NCBI RefSeq assembly: GCF_015352955.1
Contig: NZ_JACYOX010000026.1
Coordinates: forward strand, 1-64,000
DNA length: 64,000 nucleotides
Origin: Noviherbaspirillum soli
GTDB lineage: Bacteria; Pseudomonadota; Gammaproteobacteria; Burkholderiales; Burkholderiaceae_D
Direction of reading: 5' to 3'
Shown here in pieces: positions 1 to 8,713 of this stretch. Position 1 is the stretch's first letter; every line of letters begins with the position of its first letter. A program made the translations under genes and the position numbers. The notes under the pieces were generated by a model. The model ran no database searches and was not told where the DNA came from. It was given only the letters and a program-made list of their open reading frames with translations.

Positions 1-445
1 TAGCCGCGCCCCGCTCCGGGTACCGCTGACACGGGAACCCCGCGCAGCGGGGCGCGATCACCGGGTCGCCTTTTTTTGGTTACTTTTTTTGGCGAAGCAA
101 AAAAAGTGACCCGGCCGCCGGGACGGACTCCCGGCTTGCCTCCACGGCAGTGCAAGCGTGTTGCGTCATCCGGCAACGCCCGGGCAGCACTGTCGGTTTT
201 GTCGTTCAACGTGTTTTAAGCAAAACCCTTAACGTCAAAATCAACTGCTGCTTCGCAGTGACGCTTTACCCCTGGTGACCCAAGGCGACAGCCCTGCCGT
301 CATGACCAGGCCGGGTGTTCGCCCCGGCGGGCGAGTCACTTTTTTTGCTTCGCCAAAAAAAGTAACCAAAAAAAGGCGACCCCGACTGTGCCGCCCCGCT
401 GCGCGGGGTTCCCGTGCCGGCGATGCCCGGAGCGGGGCGCGGCTA
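1..445. repeat. Large imperfect inverted repeat (arms about 1-122 and 322-445)
   Basis: The first 20 bases are exactly the reverse complement of 426-445, and the match continues, with small differences, over about 120 bases to 122 and 322. Each arm holds the same A/T-run hairpin: a run of T, GGTTAC, a run of T, GGCGAAGC, a run of A, GTGAC. The roughly 200-base centre (123-321) has no convincing gene. The left arm may continue beyond the window edge. This T-run/A-run motif is familiar from intergenic repeats in other proteobacteria, but that is memory, not a search. The open frames across it are by-products of the repeat. Confidence 0.85.
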
Positions 446-450
446 AACTC

Positions 451-473
451 GCTGCGCTGCGCTGCGCTGCGCT
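451..473. repeat. Pentanucleotide tandem repeat (GCTGC)n
   Basis: Four perfect GCTGC units plus a partial fifth lie directly outside the right arm of the large inverted repeat. No gene is involved. Confidence 0.8.
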
Positions 474-544
474 CAGACAGACGCCGCACCTTTTCCCGCT
501 CCGGGCATCGCCGACACGGCGGTACACAGACGGGGACCCTAACC

Positions 545-630
545 GCAACTGCAACGGCCACTTCAAAAGCAACTGCAACGGCAACGGCAACTGCAACTGC
601 AACTGCAACTGCAACTGCAACTGCAACTGC
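545..630. repeat. Hexanucleotide microsatellite (AACTGC)n upstream of map
   Basis: Seven perfect AACTGC units run from 589 to 630, preceded by degenerate units (AACGGC, AACTGC) back to about 545. The tract ends about 57 bases before a possible -10 element of map (TATAGT, 687-692). A six-base unit would not shift a frame, but copy-number change would alter spacing upstream of the promoter. Confidence 0.85.
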
Positions 631-728
631 ATCATGCCCCGATGCCCCCCATCTCCCCTCCCCCTGCGCCACCCGCGCCAGACTGCTATAGTCTCCCCCT
701 CCCCCATCCCGTACCCTACGCAACATCC

Positions 729-1496
729 ATGACCATCAAGCTCAAGAACGACAAGCAGATCGCCCAATTGCGCGTCGCCGGAAAACTCGCCGCCGAAGTG
801 CTGGCCATGATCAAGCCCCATGTGGTGCCGGGCGTGACCACGGAAGAACTGGACCGGCGCTGCCATGACTACATCCGCCAGGTACAGAAAGCCACGCCGG
901 CCAATGTCGGCTACCACGGCTTTCCCAAGACGCTGTGCACCTCGGTCAATGGCGTGGTCTGCCACGGCATACCGAACAGCCGCGAGGAATTGAAGGACGG
1001 CGACATCATCAATATCGATGTCACCGTGATCAAGGATGGCTGGCATGGCGACACCAGCCGCATGTTCCATGTCGGCCAGCCCGGCGAGGCGCAAGCGCGG
1101 CTGGTGCAGACCACCTATGAAGCCATGATGGCCGGCATCGCGGCGGTGCGTCCCGGCGCGCGGCTGGGCGATGTCGGCCACGCAATCCAGACGCTGGCGG
1201 AAGCGGCCGGCTATACGGTGGTCAGGGAATACTGCGGCCACGGCATCGGCCGGGTGTATCACGAGGAACCGCAGGTGTTGCACTACGGCCGGCCCAACAC
1301 CGGCCTGCTGCTGAAGAAGGGCATGACCTTCACCATCGAGCCGATGATCAATGCCGGCGCCGCCGGCGTGCGCCAGCTCGGCGACGGCTGGACCGTGGTC
1401 ACCGCGGACGGCTCGCTGTCGGCGCAATGGGAGCACATGATCGCCGTGACCGACGACGGCGCCGAGATTCTCACTCCCTGGCCGGACGCGGCATAA
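729..1496 (+). CDS. map: Type I methionine aminopeptidase
   Basis: Removes the initiator methionine from nascent cytosolic proteins. The 255-residue product has the compact type I architecture, and all five metal ligands are recognisable: the two Asp in IDVTVIKDGWHGD, His in GHGIG, Glu in FTIEPM and Glu in QWEHM. The frame is open back to 642, but that extension is proline-rich and unlike the family. ATG 729, giving MTIKLKND, matches the usual N terminus. A possible -10 (TATAGT, 687-692) lies just upstream, with no clear -35. The gene stands alone, followed 39 bases later by a glutathione S-transferase on the same strand. Confidence 0.95.
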   Translation: MTIKLKNDKQIAQLRVAGKLAAEVLAMIKPHVVPGVTTEELDRRCHDYIRQVQKATPANVGYHGFPKTLCTSVNGVVCHGIPNSREELKDGDIINIDVTVIKDGWHGDTSRMFHVGQPGEAQARLVQTTYEAMMAGIAAVRPGARLGDVGHAIQTLAEAAGYTVVREYCGHGIGRVYHEEPQVLHYGRPNTGLLLKKGMTFTIEPMINAGAAGVRQLGDGWTVVTADGSLSAQWEHMIAVTDDGAEILTPWPDAA

Positions 1497-1535
1497 GCCC
1501 GCCGCCAGCGCCCCCACACTCTTACGCCTGCCACC

Positions 1536-2222
1536 ATGATCACACTGCACCACCTCGAAACCTCGCGCTCCCAGCGCGTGCTCTGGCTGCTCGAAGAAAT
1601 GGGCCTTCCGTATGAGATGGTGCGCTACCAGCGCGACTCGAAGACGCGCCTGGCGCCGCCGGCGCTGAAGGCGATCCACCCGCTGGGCAAGTCGCCGGTG
1701 ATTACCGACGGCGGCATCACGGTGGCGGAATCGGGCGCGATACTGGAATACCTGGCTGAAACCTATGGCGCCGAGGCGGCCGCCACGTTGCCGGGCCTGC
1801 TGCCGCGCCCCGGCACGCCGGAACACCGCCAGTGCCGTTTCTGGATGCACTATGCCGAGGGCTCGCTGATGAACTGGCTGGTGATGAAGCTGGTCTTCAC
1901 CACCATCCCCACGCAGCCCATGCCTTTCTTCGTGCGCCCCATCGCCCGCGCGCTGTGCGGCAAGGTACAGGCCGCCCTGATCGACCCCAACCTGAGCACC
2001 GCGCTGGACTTCATGGAACAGCACCTGGCGCACCATGCCTGGTTCGCCGGCGACCAGCTTACGCTCGCGGATTTCCAGATGAGCTTCGCGGTGGAGGCAG
2101 CGCTGTCGCGTGCATCGGGCATGGGCAGCCATCCCCATCTGCAGGCCTGGCGCGACAAGGTGACGGCGCGGCCGGCATGGCAGCGGGCGCTGGACAAGGG
2201 CGGCCCGGTGATCATGCAATAA
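1536..2222 (+). CDS. Glutathione S-transferase family protein
   Basis: A 228-residue cytosolic protein with the two-domain GST layout. Residues 1-80 form the thioredoxin-like glutathione-binding domain; LETSRSQRVLWLLEEMGLPY fits the active-site end and TVAESGAILEYLAE holds the Glu-Ser glutathione contact. The rest is the all-helical domain, including LTLADFQMSF. It probably conjugates glutathione to electrophiles or has a related redox role, but the substrate cannot be told from sequence. It follows map on the same strand with a 39-base gap, so co-transcription is possible. Confidence 0.9.
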   Translation: MITLHHLETSRSQRVLWLLEEMGLPYEMVRYQRDSKTRLAPPALKAIHPLGKSPVITDGGITVAESGAILEYLAETYGAEAAATLPGLLPRPGTPEHRQCRFWMHYAEGSLMNWLVMKLVFTTIPTQPMPFFVRPIARALCGKVQAALIDPNLSTALDFMEQHLAHHAWFAGDQLTLADFQMSFAVEAALSRASGMGSHPHLQAWRDKVTARPAWQRALDKGGPVIMQ

Positions 2223-2280
2223 GCCAGATGCCAGGATGGAAATGTTAAAAAAGCACGTTCAAAAAGTTATTTTCCTCAAA

Positions 2281-2320
2281 GAAATTTAGCGCTACAATTT
2301 CCACATGGAAATTTAGCGCT
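2281..2320. promoter_or_regulatory. Two 13-bp direct repeats (GAAATTTAGCGCT)
   Basis: GAAATTTAGCGCT occurs at 2281-2293 and again at 2308-2320, 27 bases apart start to start, in the short gap before the beta-helix lipoprotein gene (GTG 2364). Each copy ends in the palindrome AGCGCT. The spacing is close to 2.5 helical turns. It looks like a pair of protein-binding sites, but the regulator is unknown. Confidence 0.45.
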
Positions 2321-2363
2321 GCCGGATCCCTGGCTGCGCTGCAACCGCAACAGAGATCCGAAC

Positions 2364-3914
2364 GTGAATTCCCTTCATTCCCATGCGGGCGCCCTGCCCG
2401 CCCTGCGCCTTGCCGCGATCACCGCTGCCGTCCTGCTTCTCGCCTCCTGCGGCGGTGGCGGAGGCGGCGATTCCCAGACCAGCGTCGCCAGCGGTTCCGT
2501 GGCCAACATCGGCAACAGCATCAGCAGCAGCGGCGGTACCAGCGGCCTGCTCGTCGCCGCCCCGGCCGCCGCCGACGGCTGGACACAGTGCGCCGCCGAA
2601 GGCGAAGTCTGCACCGTGCCCGGTGCGCGCCAGGTGCGCTACGGCATCGACGGCAGCTATACCTATCAGAACGTCACCGCCGACATCCCGTGCAACAACG
2701 CCACTTTTGACGATCCTGCACCGGGCGCCGGCAAGTCCTGCCAGTACGCGCCGGCGGGCGTGACGGTGGCCGGCCGGGTCTACAGCCGCGCGGTTTCCGG
2801 CCGCACGCTGTCGGTCGGCCCCGGCCGCGACTATGCGCGGCCCTGCGACGCGCTCAGGGCGGCTGGAAATGGCGACCTGGTGGAAATCGACGCCGCCGGC
2901 AGCCGCACCTATGACGGCGACACCTGCGCCTTCCATGCCAGCGACCTGACCATACGCGGCATCAACGGCCGACCCAAGATCGGCGCGTTCGGCAATTACG
3001 CCTGGGGCAAGGGCACCTGGGTGATTACCGGCAGCCGGGTGGTGGTCGACAATGTCGAGCTGTGGGGCGCCCAGGTCCCGGACGGCAACGGCTCGGCGAT
3101 CCGCCTGGACGGCAAGCACCTGACGGTGAAGAACAGCTTCATCCATGACAATGAAAGCGGCATCCTGACCAGCAACGACGGCGAGAGCGATATCCTGATC
3201 GAGAACACCGAGTTCGGCCACAACGGCAACGACGGCGGCGGCACCCACAACCTGTATGTCGGCCGCGTCGCCAGCCTGACCTTCCGTTCGAGTTATTCCC
3301 ATGACGCCCGGGTCGGCCACAACCTGAAGTCGCGGGCGCGGGTCAACAACATCAGCTACAGCCGCTTCTCCAGCACGCCGCCGGGCCAGTTCGAGACCAC
3401 AGCGCCGGCCCAGCCGAGCTACGAGATCGACCTGCCCAACGCCGGCACCGCCTACCTGATCGGCAACGTGATCGAGCAGCCGTCGGCCAACCAGAATTCC
3501 AACATGGTGTCCTATGGCGTGGAAGGCGCGACCAACCCCGGCAAGCACCTGTACGTGGTCAACAATACCTTCCTCAACGATGACAGCAGCAACGGCATGT
3601 TCATCCTGGTCGGCTCCGACGTGACCACGCCGCTGCTGGCGCAGAACAACATCTTCGCCGGCACCGGCAGCCTTACCGGCCAGGGCAACGCGCTGCTGCA
3701 GACGAATTACCGCTCGCTCGCGCCGGCCTTCGTCAACCGCGCCGCCTACGACCTGCGGCCTGCCGCCGGCGCGCCCTTCATCGGCGCCGGCAGCGCGGCC
3801 GGCTTCAGCCCGAGCGGCGTGGCGCTGACGTCGCTGCGGGAGTATGTGCATATCGCGGGCAACCGGCCGCGCAACGGCGGCGCGCTGGATATCGGCGCCT
3901 ATTCGGCGCAGTAA
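2364..3914 (+). CDS. Secreted parallel beta-helix lipoprotein
   Basis: A 516-residue protein with a lipoprotein signal: a hydrophobic stretch, then LLLASC, with the Cys at about residue 29 followed by a glycine run. From about residue 140 the sequence has the short repeating strands of a right-handed parallel beta-helix (pectate-lyase/polysaccharide-processing fold), for example TVKNSFIHDNESGILT and THNLYVG. No catalytic motif could be assigned. The C terminus (ALDIGAYSAQ) is typical of such proteins. The start is GTG 2364; no in-frame ATG lies near the signal. It is a clear paralogue of the protein at 34781-36148, sharing the HNLYVG block, LKSRAR and GN(V/I)IEQ. A role on surface or extracellular polysaccharide is inference. 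Confidence 0.8.
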   Translation: MNSLHSHAGALPALRLAAITAAVLLLASCGGGGGGDSQTSVASGSVANIGNSISSSGGTSGLLVAAPAAADGWTQCAAEGEVCTVPGARQVRYGIDGSYTYQNVTADIPCNNATFDDPAPGAGKSCQYAPAGVTVAGRVYSRAVSGRTLSVGPGRDYARPCDALRAAGNGDLVEIDAAGSRTYDGDTCAFHASDLTIRGINGRPKIGAFGNYAWGKGTWVITGSRVVVDNVELWGAQVPDGNGSAIRLDGKHLTVKNSFIHDNESGILTSNDGESDILIENTEFGHNGNDGGGTHNLYVGRVASLTFRSSYSHDARVGHNLKSRARVNNISYSRFSSTPPGQFETTAPAQPSYEIDLPNAGTAYLIGNVIEQPSANQNSNMVSYGVEGATNPGKHLYVVNNTFLNDDSSNGMFILVGSDVTTPLLAQNNIFAGTGSLTGQGNALLQTNYRSLAPAFVNRAAYDLRPAAGAPFIGAGSAAGFSPSGVALTSLREYVHIAGNRPRNGGALDIGAYSAQ

Positions 3915-4088
3915 AACTGGCGCGACCAGGCCGGCGATGCAACGGCGACGGCTTGCCGCGGCGCCTGCGCCAAGGCGCTTGCTGCATTGCGGGATTGCTC
4001 GCGATCCATGATCCTGCCTGGCGCCGTCCATGGCCGGGCGCGGGATGTGCTACACACAAGGCCTGTCCCTTCGCATCGCACAGCCATC

Positions 4089-5189
4089 ATGAAATCCCTG
4101 CCCAAGACCGCTGCCAGCATCGCACCCGCTCCCTCGGAGGACGCGCCGGCGGTTGCCCGGAAAGTCGGCCTGCGCTATGTCGACGACGGCAAGCCCGGCA
4201 TCACCCGCCGCAAGGCCCGCGCCGGCTTCCGTTATGCCGGGCCGGATGGCAGGCCGGTGCGCGACGAGGAGACGCTCAAGCGGATCCGCGCGCTGGCCAT
4301 CCCGCCGGCCTGGACCGAGGTATGGATCTGCCCGCTTGCCAACGGCCATATCCAGGCCACCGGCCGCGACGCGAAACGGCGCAAGCAATACCGTTATCAC
4401 GCGCAATGGCGCAGCGTGCGCGACGAATCCAAGTACGAAAGAATGCTCAGCTTTGGCCGCGCGCTGCCGCGCATCCGCGCCAGGGTCAATGAAGACCTGG
4501 CGCGGCCGGGGCTGCCGCGCGAGAAGGTGCTTGCGACCGTGGTGCAGCTGCTGCAGGACACGATGATCCGCATCGGCAACGAGGAATATGCGCGCACCAA
4601 CAAGTCGTTCGGACTGACTACGCTGCGCAACCGGCATGTCGACATCAGCGGGCGCGAGGTGGAGTTTCATTTCCGCGGCAAGAGCGGCGTCGAGCACACG
4701 ATACGGCTGCGCGACCCCAGGCTGGCGCGCATCATCAAGCGCATCCGCGACCTGCCCGGCCAGGAACTGTTCCAGTACATCGGCGAGGATGGCGAGCGCC
4801 ACACCATCGACTCGGCCGACGTCAACGACTACCTGCGCAGCCTGACCGACGCGGACTATACGGCCAAGGATTTCCGCACCTGGTCGGGCACCATGCTGGC
4901 GGCGCTGGAACTGCAGGGGCTGCGCGCGGCGGAGTCCGAGGCCGACGCGAAGAAGAACATCGTGCAGGCCATTTCCAGCGTCTCCAAGCGGCTCGGCAAT
5001 ACGCCCGCGGTCTGCCGCAAATGCTATGTGCATCCGGCGGTGCTGGACTGCTACCTGCAGGGCATCATGCATGAAACCTGGGACGAGCTGATGAAGTCGA
5101 TGAAGGCGCCGGCTGATGATCCGCATGCGCTGAAGATGGAAGAGCTGGCGGTGCTGGCGCTGCTGGAAAGCCGGCGCGAGGCGGCGTAG
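4089..5189 (+). CDS. Type IB DNA topoisomerase (poxvirus-like bacterial form)
   Basis: Relaxes supercoiled DNA through a 3'-phosphotyrosyl intermediate. The 366-residue product has the N-terminal domain of bacterial TopIB (KPGITRRKARAGFRY, IPPAWTEVWICP, HIQATGRDAKRRKQYRYH) and the catalytic domain. The probable nucleophile Tyr lies in VCRKCYVHPAV near residue 317. The frame is open from 3987, but ATG 4089 gives the better N terminus and leaves room for a leader. The last codon and stop lie inside a palindromic repeat element, whose GTAGGG end supplies the TAG. Horizontal spread is common in this family, but nothing here marks the copy as foreign. Confidence 0.9.
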   Translation: MKSLPKTAASIAPAPSEDAPAVARKVGLRYVDDGKPGITRRKARAGFRYAGPDGRPVRDEETLKRIRALAIPPAWTEVWICPLANGHIQATGRDAKRRKQYRYHAQWRSVRDESKYERMLSFGRALPRIRARVNEDLARPGLPREKVLATVVQLLQDTMIRIGNEEYARTNKSFGLTTLRNRHVDISGREVEFHFRGKSGVEHTIRLRDPRLARIIKRIRDLPGQELFQYIGEDGERHTIDSADVNDYLRSLTDADYTAKDFRTWSGTMLAALELQGLRAAESEADAKKNIVQAISSVSKRLGNTPAVCRKCYVHPAVLDCYLQGIMHETWDELMKSMKAPADDPHALKMEELAVLALLESRREAA

Positions 5190-5301
5190 GGTGCAATCCC
5201 CGAAGGGCATTGCACCACGGGTCGCAGACCGGGCGGCCGATACCGGCTGATGCCTTCATCGACGGCCTGGCGCAATGCCCCTCCGGGGTATTGCGCCCTA
5301 C
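5186..5301. repeat. REP-like composite palindromic element, copy 1
   Basis: A 116-base element that starts GTAGGGTGCAAT and ends ATTGCGCCCTAC. Each end is itself a stem-loop: 5191-5216 pairs GGTGCAAT with ATTGCACC, and 5270-5298 pairs GCGCAAT with ATTGCGC. The whole is therefore two hairpins in inverted orientation. A closely similar element of 112 bases lies at 49105-49216, and a single hairpin of the type lies at 18299-18328. The first bases of this copy form the stop codon of the topoisomerase gene. Confidence 0.85.
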
Positions 5302-5369
5302 GAATCTTGCAGTTGGAATGGGCTTTGGGCCCGCCATTCAAGCAAAAGGCGCCGACCGCGCACCACCAC

Positions 5370-6016
5370 CTAGAACGTCCCGCTGTAGACCGCGCAGCTG
5401 CTGCACACCTGCGGCGGCATGTCCGAAGACAGTGCCTTGCGGAAGGCGGCATAGGCCGCATTGTTCCAGATCGCCGCCACGCCTTCCTCGGCCATGTTGC
5501 CGAAGTGGATGCGGTCCGGCGTGGCCACCATGCAGCAGGGCATGGCGCGGCCGTCGTAGCTGATGTAGGCGCCGCGCCAGGGCCAGTCGCAGCGTTTCCT
5601 GCCCGGCACGTCGGAGGCTTGGCGGCGCGGTGTCAGGTTGGGCAGGCGCAGCGCGACACCCAGCCGTTCGGCCACGGCGCGGGCCACGGCGAATACCGCA
5701 TCAACCCTGGCCCGTTCATTCCCAACAGCGTCTGGCCATTGATGAAGGCGCGCATCGGCTGATACTGCGCCGGCGGGCTGTCCTCGCCGAAGTCATGGCA
5801 CCGATGCTGCACCGACAGGCTCTCCACGCCCTCGTCGCCAGCCAGCCGCACTAGGGCCGGCAACTCGTCCAGGTCCAGGTTCATGCGCATCACCACCGCC
5901 ACCAGCTTCACCTGCGGCAGCATGCCCCCGGCTGCCCGCCGGGCCGACATCAGCCGCCGCAGGTTGCACATCACCTTGTCGAACGAGGCCCGCAGGCGGA
6001 TCGCCGCCGGCTACGG
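5370..6016 (-). pseudogene. Decayed radical-SAM/SPASM-domain protein gene
   Basis: Two overlapping minus-strand frames join into one protein. The upstream part (6016 to about 5720) reads RLRASFDKVMCNLRRL and the long stretch after the radical-SAM core. The downstream part (about 5720 to 5370) reads NERARVDAVFAVARAV, then KRCDWPWRGAYISYDGRAMP, and a SPASM-like cysteine cluster (PCCMV, CSSC). A single indel near 5720 breaks the frame inside FINGQTLLG/NERARV. A TAG stop precedes the upstream part, and the N-terminal iron-sulfur CxxxCxxC core is missing altogether. The gene is thus both truncated and frameshifted. The intact family modifies peptides or cofactors; the lost substrate cannot be inferred. 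Confidence 0.8.
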
Positions 6017-6116
6017 CATATCGGCCGGCGCAGCTTTTGCTATTGAGCAGGCAGGGTCACCGGCACTGCCCGGCTGGCGTAAAAAAACACCATTTCCACT
6101 GAACTGATTGAAAAAG

Positions 6117-6707
6117 ATGATTAAAATCAGTGCATTCCGCACCAAAAAATTGCATTTGACCCTGCCATGCACTGCCCTGGCGCTGCTTGCCACGCCCGCC
6201 ATGGCGCATGACGGCATGCATGCCGCGGGATTGCTGGCCGGCCTGCTGCATCCGCTTTCCGGAGCAGACCATCTGCTGGCCATGCTGGCGGTCGGCCTGT
6301 GGGCAGCGGCGCAGAACCCGACCGCCAGGCGCTGTCTGCCGGGGCTGTTTCCGCTGGCCATGCTCATGGGCGCGCTGGCAGCCGCCGGCGGCGTGGCACT
6401 GGCCGGCATGGAAAGCCTGATCGGCCTGTCCGTGATCGCCCTGGGCATGCTGACCGTGTTTTCAGTGCGCATGCCGGCGTGGGCCGGCGGCCTGCTGCTG
6501 GCCGCGTTTGCGCTGGCCCATGGCCAGGCGCATGGCCTGGAAATGCCGGCCGATGGCTCCGCCCTTGCCTACTTCCTGGGTTTTTCCGCGGTCACCGCCC
6601 TGCTCCACCTGGCCGGCATGCTGGCCGCCAACCGCGCCGGCCAGTTCGCCAGCCGTGCCGCCGGACTGGGCATTGCGCTGGCGGGAACGTGGATGATGCT
6701 GGCCTGA
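6117..6707 (+). CDS. HupE/UreJ family membrane protein
   Basis: A 196-residue membrane protein with an N-terminal signal peptide (cleavage near PAMAHDG) and about six hydrophobic segments. The family hallmark HPLSGADHLLAMLAVGLWAA follows directly, and the His/Asp residues in it and in AHGQAHG are candidate metal ligands. Members are linked to nickel or cobalt uptake for hydrogenase and urease. No hydrogenase, urease or other nickel-enzyme gene lies in the window, so the substrate is unknown. A TTG at 6108 would add three residues; ATG 6117 is preferred. The upstream neighbour is a pseudogene, so it is probably transcribed alone. Confidence 0.85.
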   Translation: MIKISAFRTKKLHLTLPCTALALLATPAMAHDGMHAAGLLAGLLHPLSGADHLLAMLAVGLWAAAQNPTARRCLPGLFPLAMLMGALAAAGGVALAGMESLIGLSVIALGMLTVFSVRMPAWAGGLLLAAFALAHGQAHGLEMPADGSALAYFLGFSAVTALLHLAGMLAANRAGQFASRAAGLGIALAGTWMMLA

Positions 6708-7157
6708 GGCCAGGCCCATGCAGCTGGCGGCGCCGGCGATGGGTACGGAATGTATCCGGGAATTCACTGGCCGGATGATTGATCCCGGCCGCACCTGAAC
6801 CAGTCTGACCGGAAGTCCTCTCCTTCCGCAACAGCCGCAGCAATCTCAGCACCCGCGGCAGACCGGCCGGGCCCGGCGTCAGCAATACATGCCCTCGTTG
6901 CCTGATTCCCGTCACGGGCATGCCGCTTCCGGCTTTCCCTGCAGCGACCAACTGATATGGCAGCACTATTGCAGACGCCAGGGCATGCCGAGAAATCTTC
7001 CCCTGTAGGAAAACTCCCACAGGCGTATGCGGCCCCCGCCGATAGCGAAGTGGCAATATTCTCAATAGAGTGGCGAGTCTGCCAGGCATACGACCGATAT
7101 CAACAAGCGGCCAACCGCCACCTGCCGGCAACCATTCAATCAACCAAGGGGAGTCAC
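6708..7157. other. Intergenic region ahead of the glycogen operon
   Basis: No gene is supported over these 450 bases. The frame of glgA stays open back to 6957, but that stretch lacks family similarity. The region holds an imperfect hairpin or operator-like palindrome at 7002-7023 and should contain the glg promoter; no convincing -35/-10 pair was found. Confidence 0.6.
7002..7023. promoter_or_regulatory. Imperfect palindrome upstream of glgA
   Basis: CCTGTAGGA and TCCCACAGG flank AAAC, matching at eight of nine positions. It lies 135 bases before the glgA start. It may be an operator or an mRNA hairpin. Confidence 0.35.
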
Positions 7158-8702
7158 ATGGGGAGAGCGCGGGTCTTGCTCGTTGCATCGGAAGCGGTAC
7201 CGCTGGTCAAGACCGGCGGCCTGGCGGACGTGATCACGGCGCTTGGCGCCGTGCTGATCGAACACGGCGTGGACGCTACCATCCTGATGCCCGGCTATCC
7301 GGCTGCGCTTGCCAGTGCGATCGGCCTGCGCCAGATCGGCCCCGTGCTCGACGACCTGCCCGGCGGCGCCGGCCGGCTGCTGCTGGGCCGCATGCCCGGC
7401 GCCAATGTCCCGGTGCTGCTGCTCGACACCGAGCGCTTCCGAAGCCGCAGCGGCGACCCCTATGTGAATGACGACGGCCTCGAATATGACGACAATGCGC
7501 TGGCATTCGGCGACCTCGCCCATGCCGCCGCGCGCATCTGCGCCGGCCGGACCATGCTGCCCGCGCCGCATGTGGTGCATGCCAACGACTGGCATGCCGG
7601 CCTGATTCCGCTGCTGCTCAAGACGCAGGGCATCGATAGCGTCGGCTCGGCGCTGACCATCCACAATCTCGCCTTCCAGGGCAATGTCGACATGACGCAC
7701 GCCGACAGGCTGGGCGTGCCGGCCGACATGCTGCATGCCGACGGCGTGGAGTTCTGGGGCAAGCTGAGCTTCATGAAGGCCGGCATCCTGTGCGCCGACC
7801 GCATTACCGCCGTCAGCGACACCTATGCGCAGGAAATCCTGACGCCGCGCTTCGGCCACGGCCTGGACGGCCTGCTGAATGCGCGGCGCGACGCGCTGCT
7901 GGCCATACCCAACGGCGTCGACACCGGCGCCTGGAACCCGGCGCACGACCCGCTTGCGGCACGCGCATTCAGCGTCGACGACCTGGCCGGCAAGGCCGCC
8001 TGCAAGCGCGACCTGCAGCGGCTGTGCGGCCTGCCGGTCGAACCGTTCGCGCCGCTGGTGGCGCTGGGCAGCCGCATCACCCACCAGAAGATGGCCGACG
8101 TGGCGCTCGATGCCCTGCCGCGCCTCCTGGCCGACCACAGCCGGCTGCAGGTGGTGGTGCTGGGACGCGGCGACCATGCCTATGAAGCGCGCTTCCGCCA
8201 GCTGGCGGCCGATTGGCCGGGCCGGGTGGCGGTGCAGATCGGCTATGACGAGAAAATGGCCCATGCGCTGCATGCCGGCGCCGACATGCTGCTGCATGGC
8301 ACCCGCTTCGAACCCTTTGGCCTGACGCCAATCTATGCGATGCTGTACGGCACCATCCCGGTGGCATCCAGGGTGGGCGGCCTGTGCGACACCGTGTCCG
8401 ACGCCGGCGAGCCGGATGCGCCGCATGAGCTGGCCAACGGCGTGCTGTTCGACGGCGAAAGCGCAGACGACATGGTGCGGGCGATGGAACGCGCGCTTGC
8501 GCTGTACGGCCAGGGCAGTTGCTGGCAGCGCCTGCAGCGCAATGCGATGCAGGCCGACTTTTCCTGGTACGGCCCGGTGCGCAAGTACATCCGCATGTAT
8601 GCCGACATCGCGCCCGGCCATGCCCGCGCACTCTTTGAGAACACCTTGCTGCCGCGCAGTGCGGCCGCCGGTGAAGCGGCGACGCTGTACAAGCGGGCCT
8701 GA
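7158..8702 (+). CDS. glgA: Glycogen synthase
   Basis: Transfers glucose from ADP-glucose to the non-reducing end of an alpha-1,4-glucan. The 514-residue GT5 enzyme has the N-terminal substrate motif KTGGLADV (residues 15-22), [11 protein letters not shown] and the C-terminal domain signature around [22 protein letters not shown] 7158 is chosen over the upstream open frame because AAGGGGAG stands 6 bases before it and family similarity begins there. It is the first gene of an operon: glgB starts 11 bases after its stop, again with a purine-rich ribosome site. glgC, which would make ADP-glucose, is not in the window. Confidence 0.94.
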   Translation: MGRARVLLVASEAVPLVKTGGLADVITALGAVLIEHGVDATILMPGYPAALASAIGLRQIGPVLDDLPGGAGRLLLGRMPGANVPVLLLDTERFRSRSGDPYVNDDGLEYDDNALAFGDLAHAAARICAGRTMLPAPHVVHANDWHAGLIPLLLKTQGIDSVGSALTIHNLAFQGNVDMTHADRLGVPADMLHADGVEFWGKLSFMKAGILCADRITAVSDTYAQEILTPRFGHGLDGLLNARRDALLAIPNGVDTGAWNPAHDPLAARAFSVDDLAGKAACKRDLQRLCGLPVEPFAPLVALGSRITHQKMADVALDALPRLLADHSRLQVVVLGRGDHAYEARFRQLAADWPGRVAVQIGYDEKMAHALHAGADMLLHGTRFEPFGLTPIYAMLYGTIPVASRVGGLCDTVSDAGEPDAPHELANGVLFDGESADDMVRAMERALALYGQGSCWQRLQRNAMQADFSWYGPVRKYIRMYADIAPGHARALFENTLLPRSAAAGEAATLYKRA

Positions 8703-8713
8703 AGGGGAAGCGC

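Noticed and set aside
589-630. CRISPR-like array
   Set aside because: The units are 6-base perfect tandem repeats with no spacers; no cas genes occur in the window.
336-2219. 627-codon minus-strand frame across map and the GST gene
   Set aside because: It is antisense to two certain genes and crosses the repeats; its His/Arg-rich translation is typical of GC-rich shadow frames.
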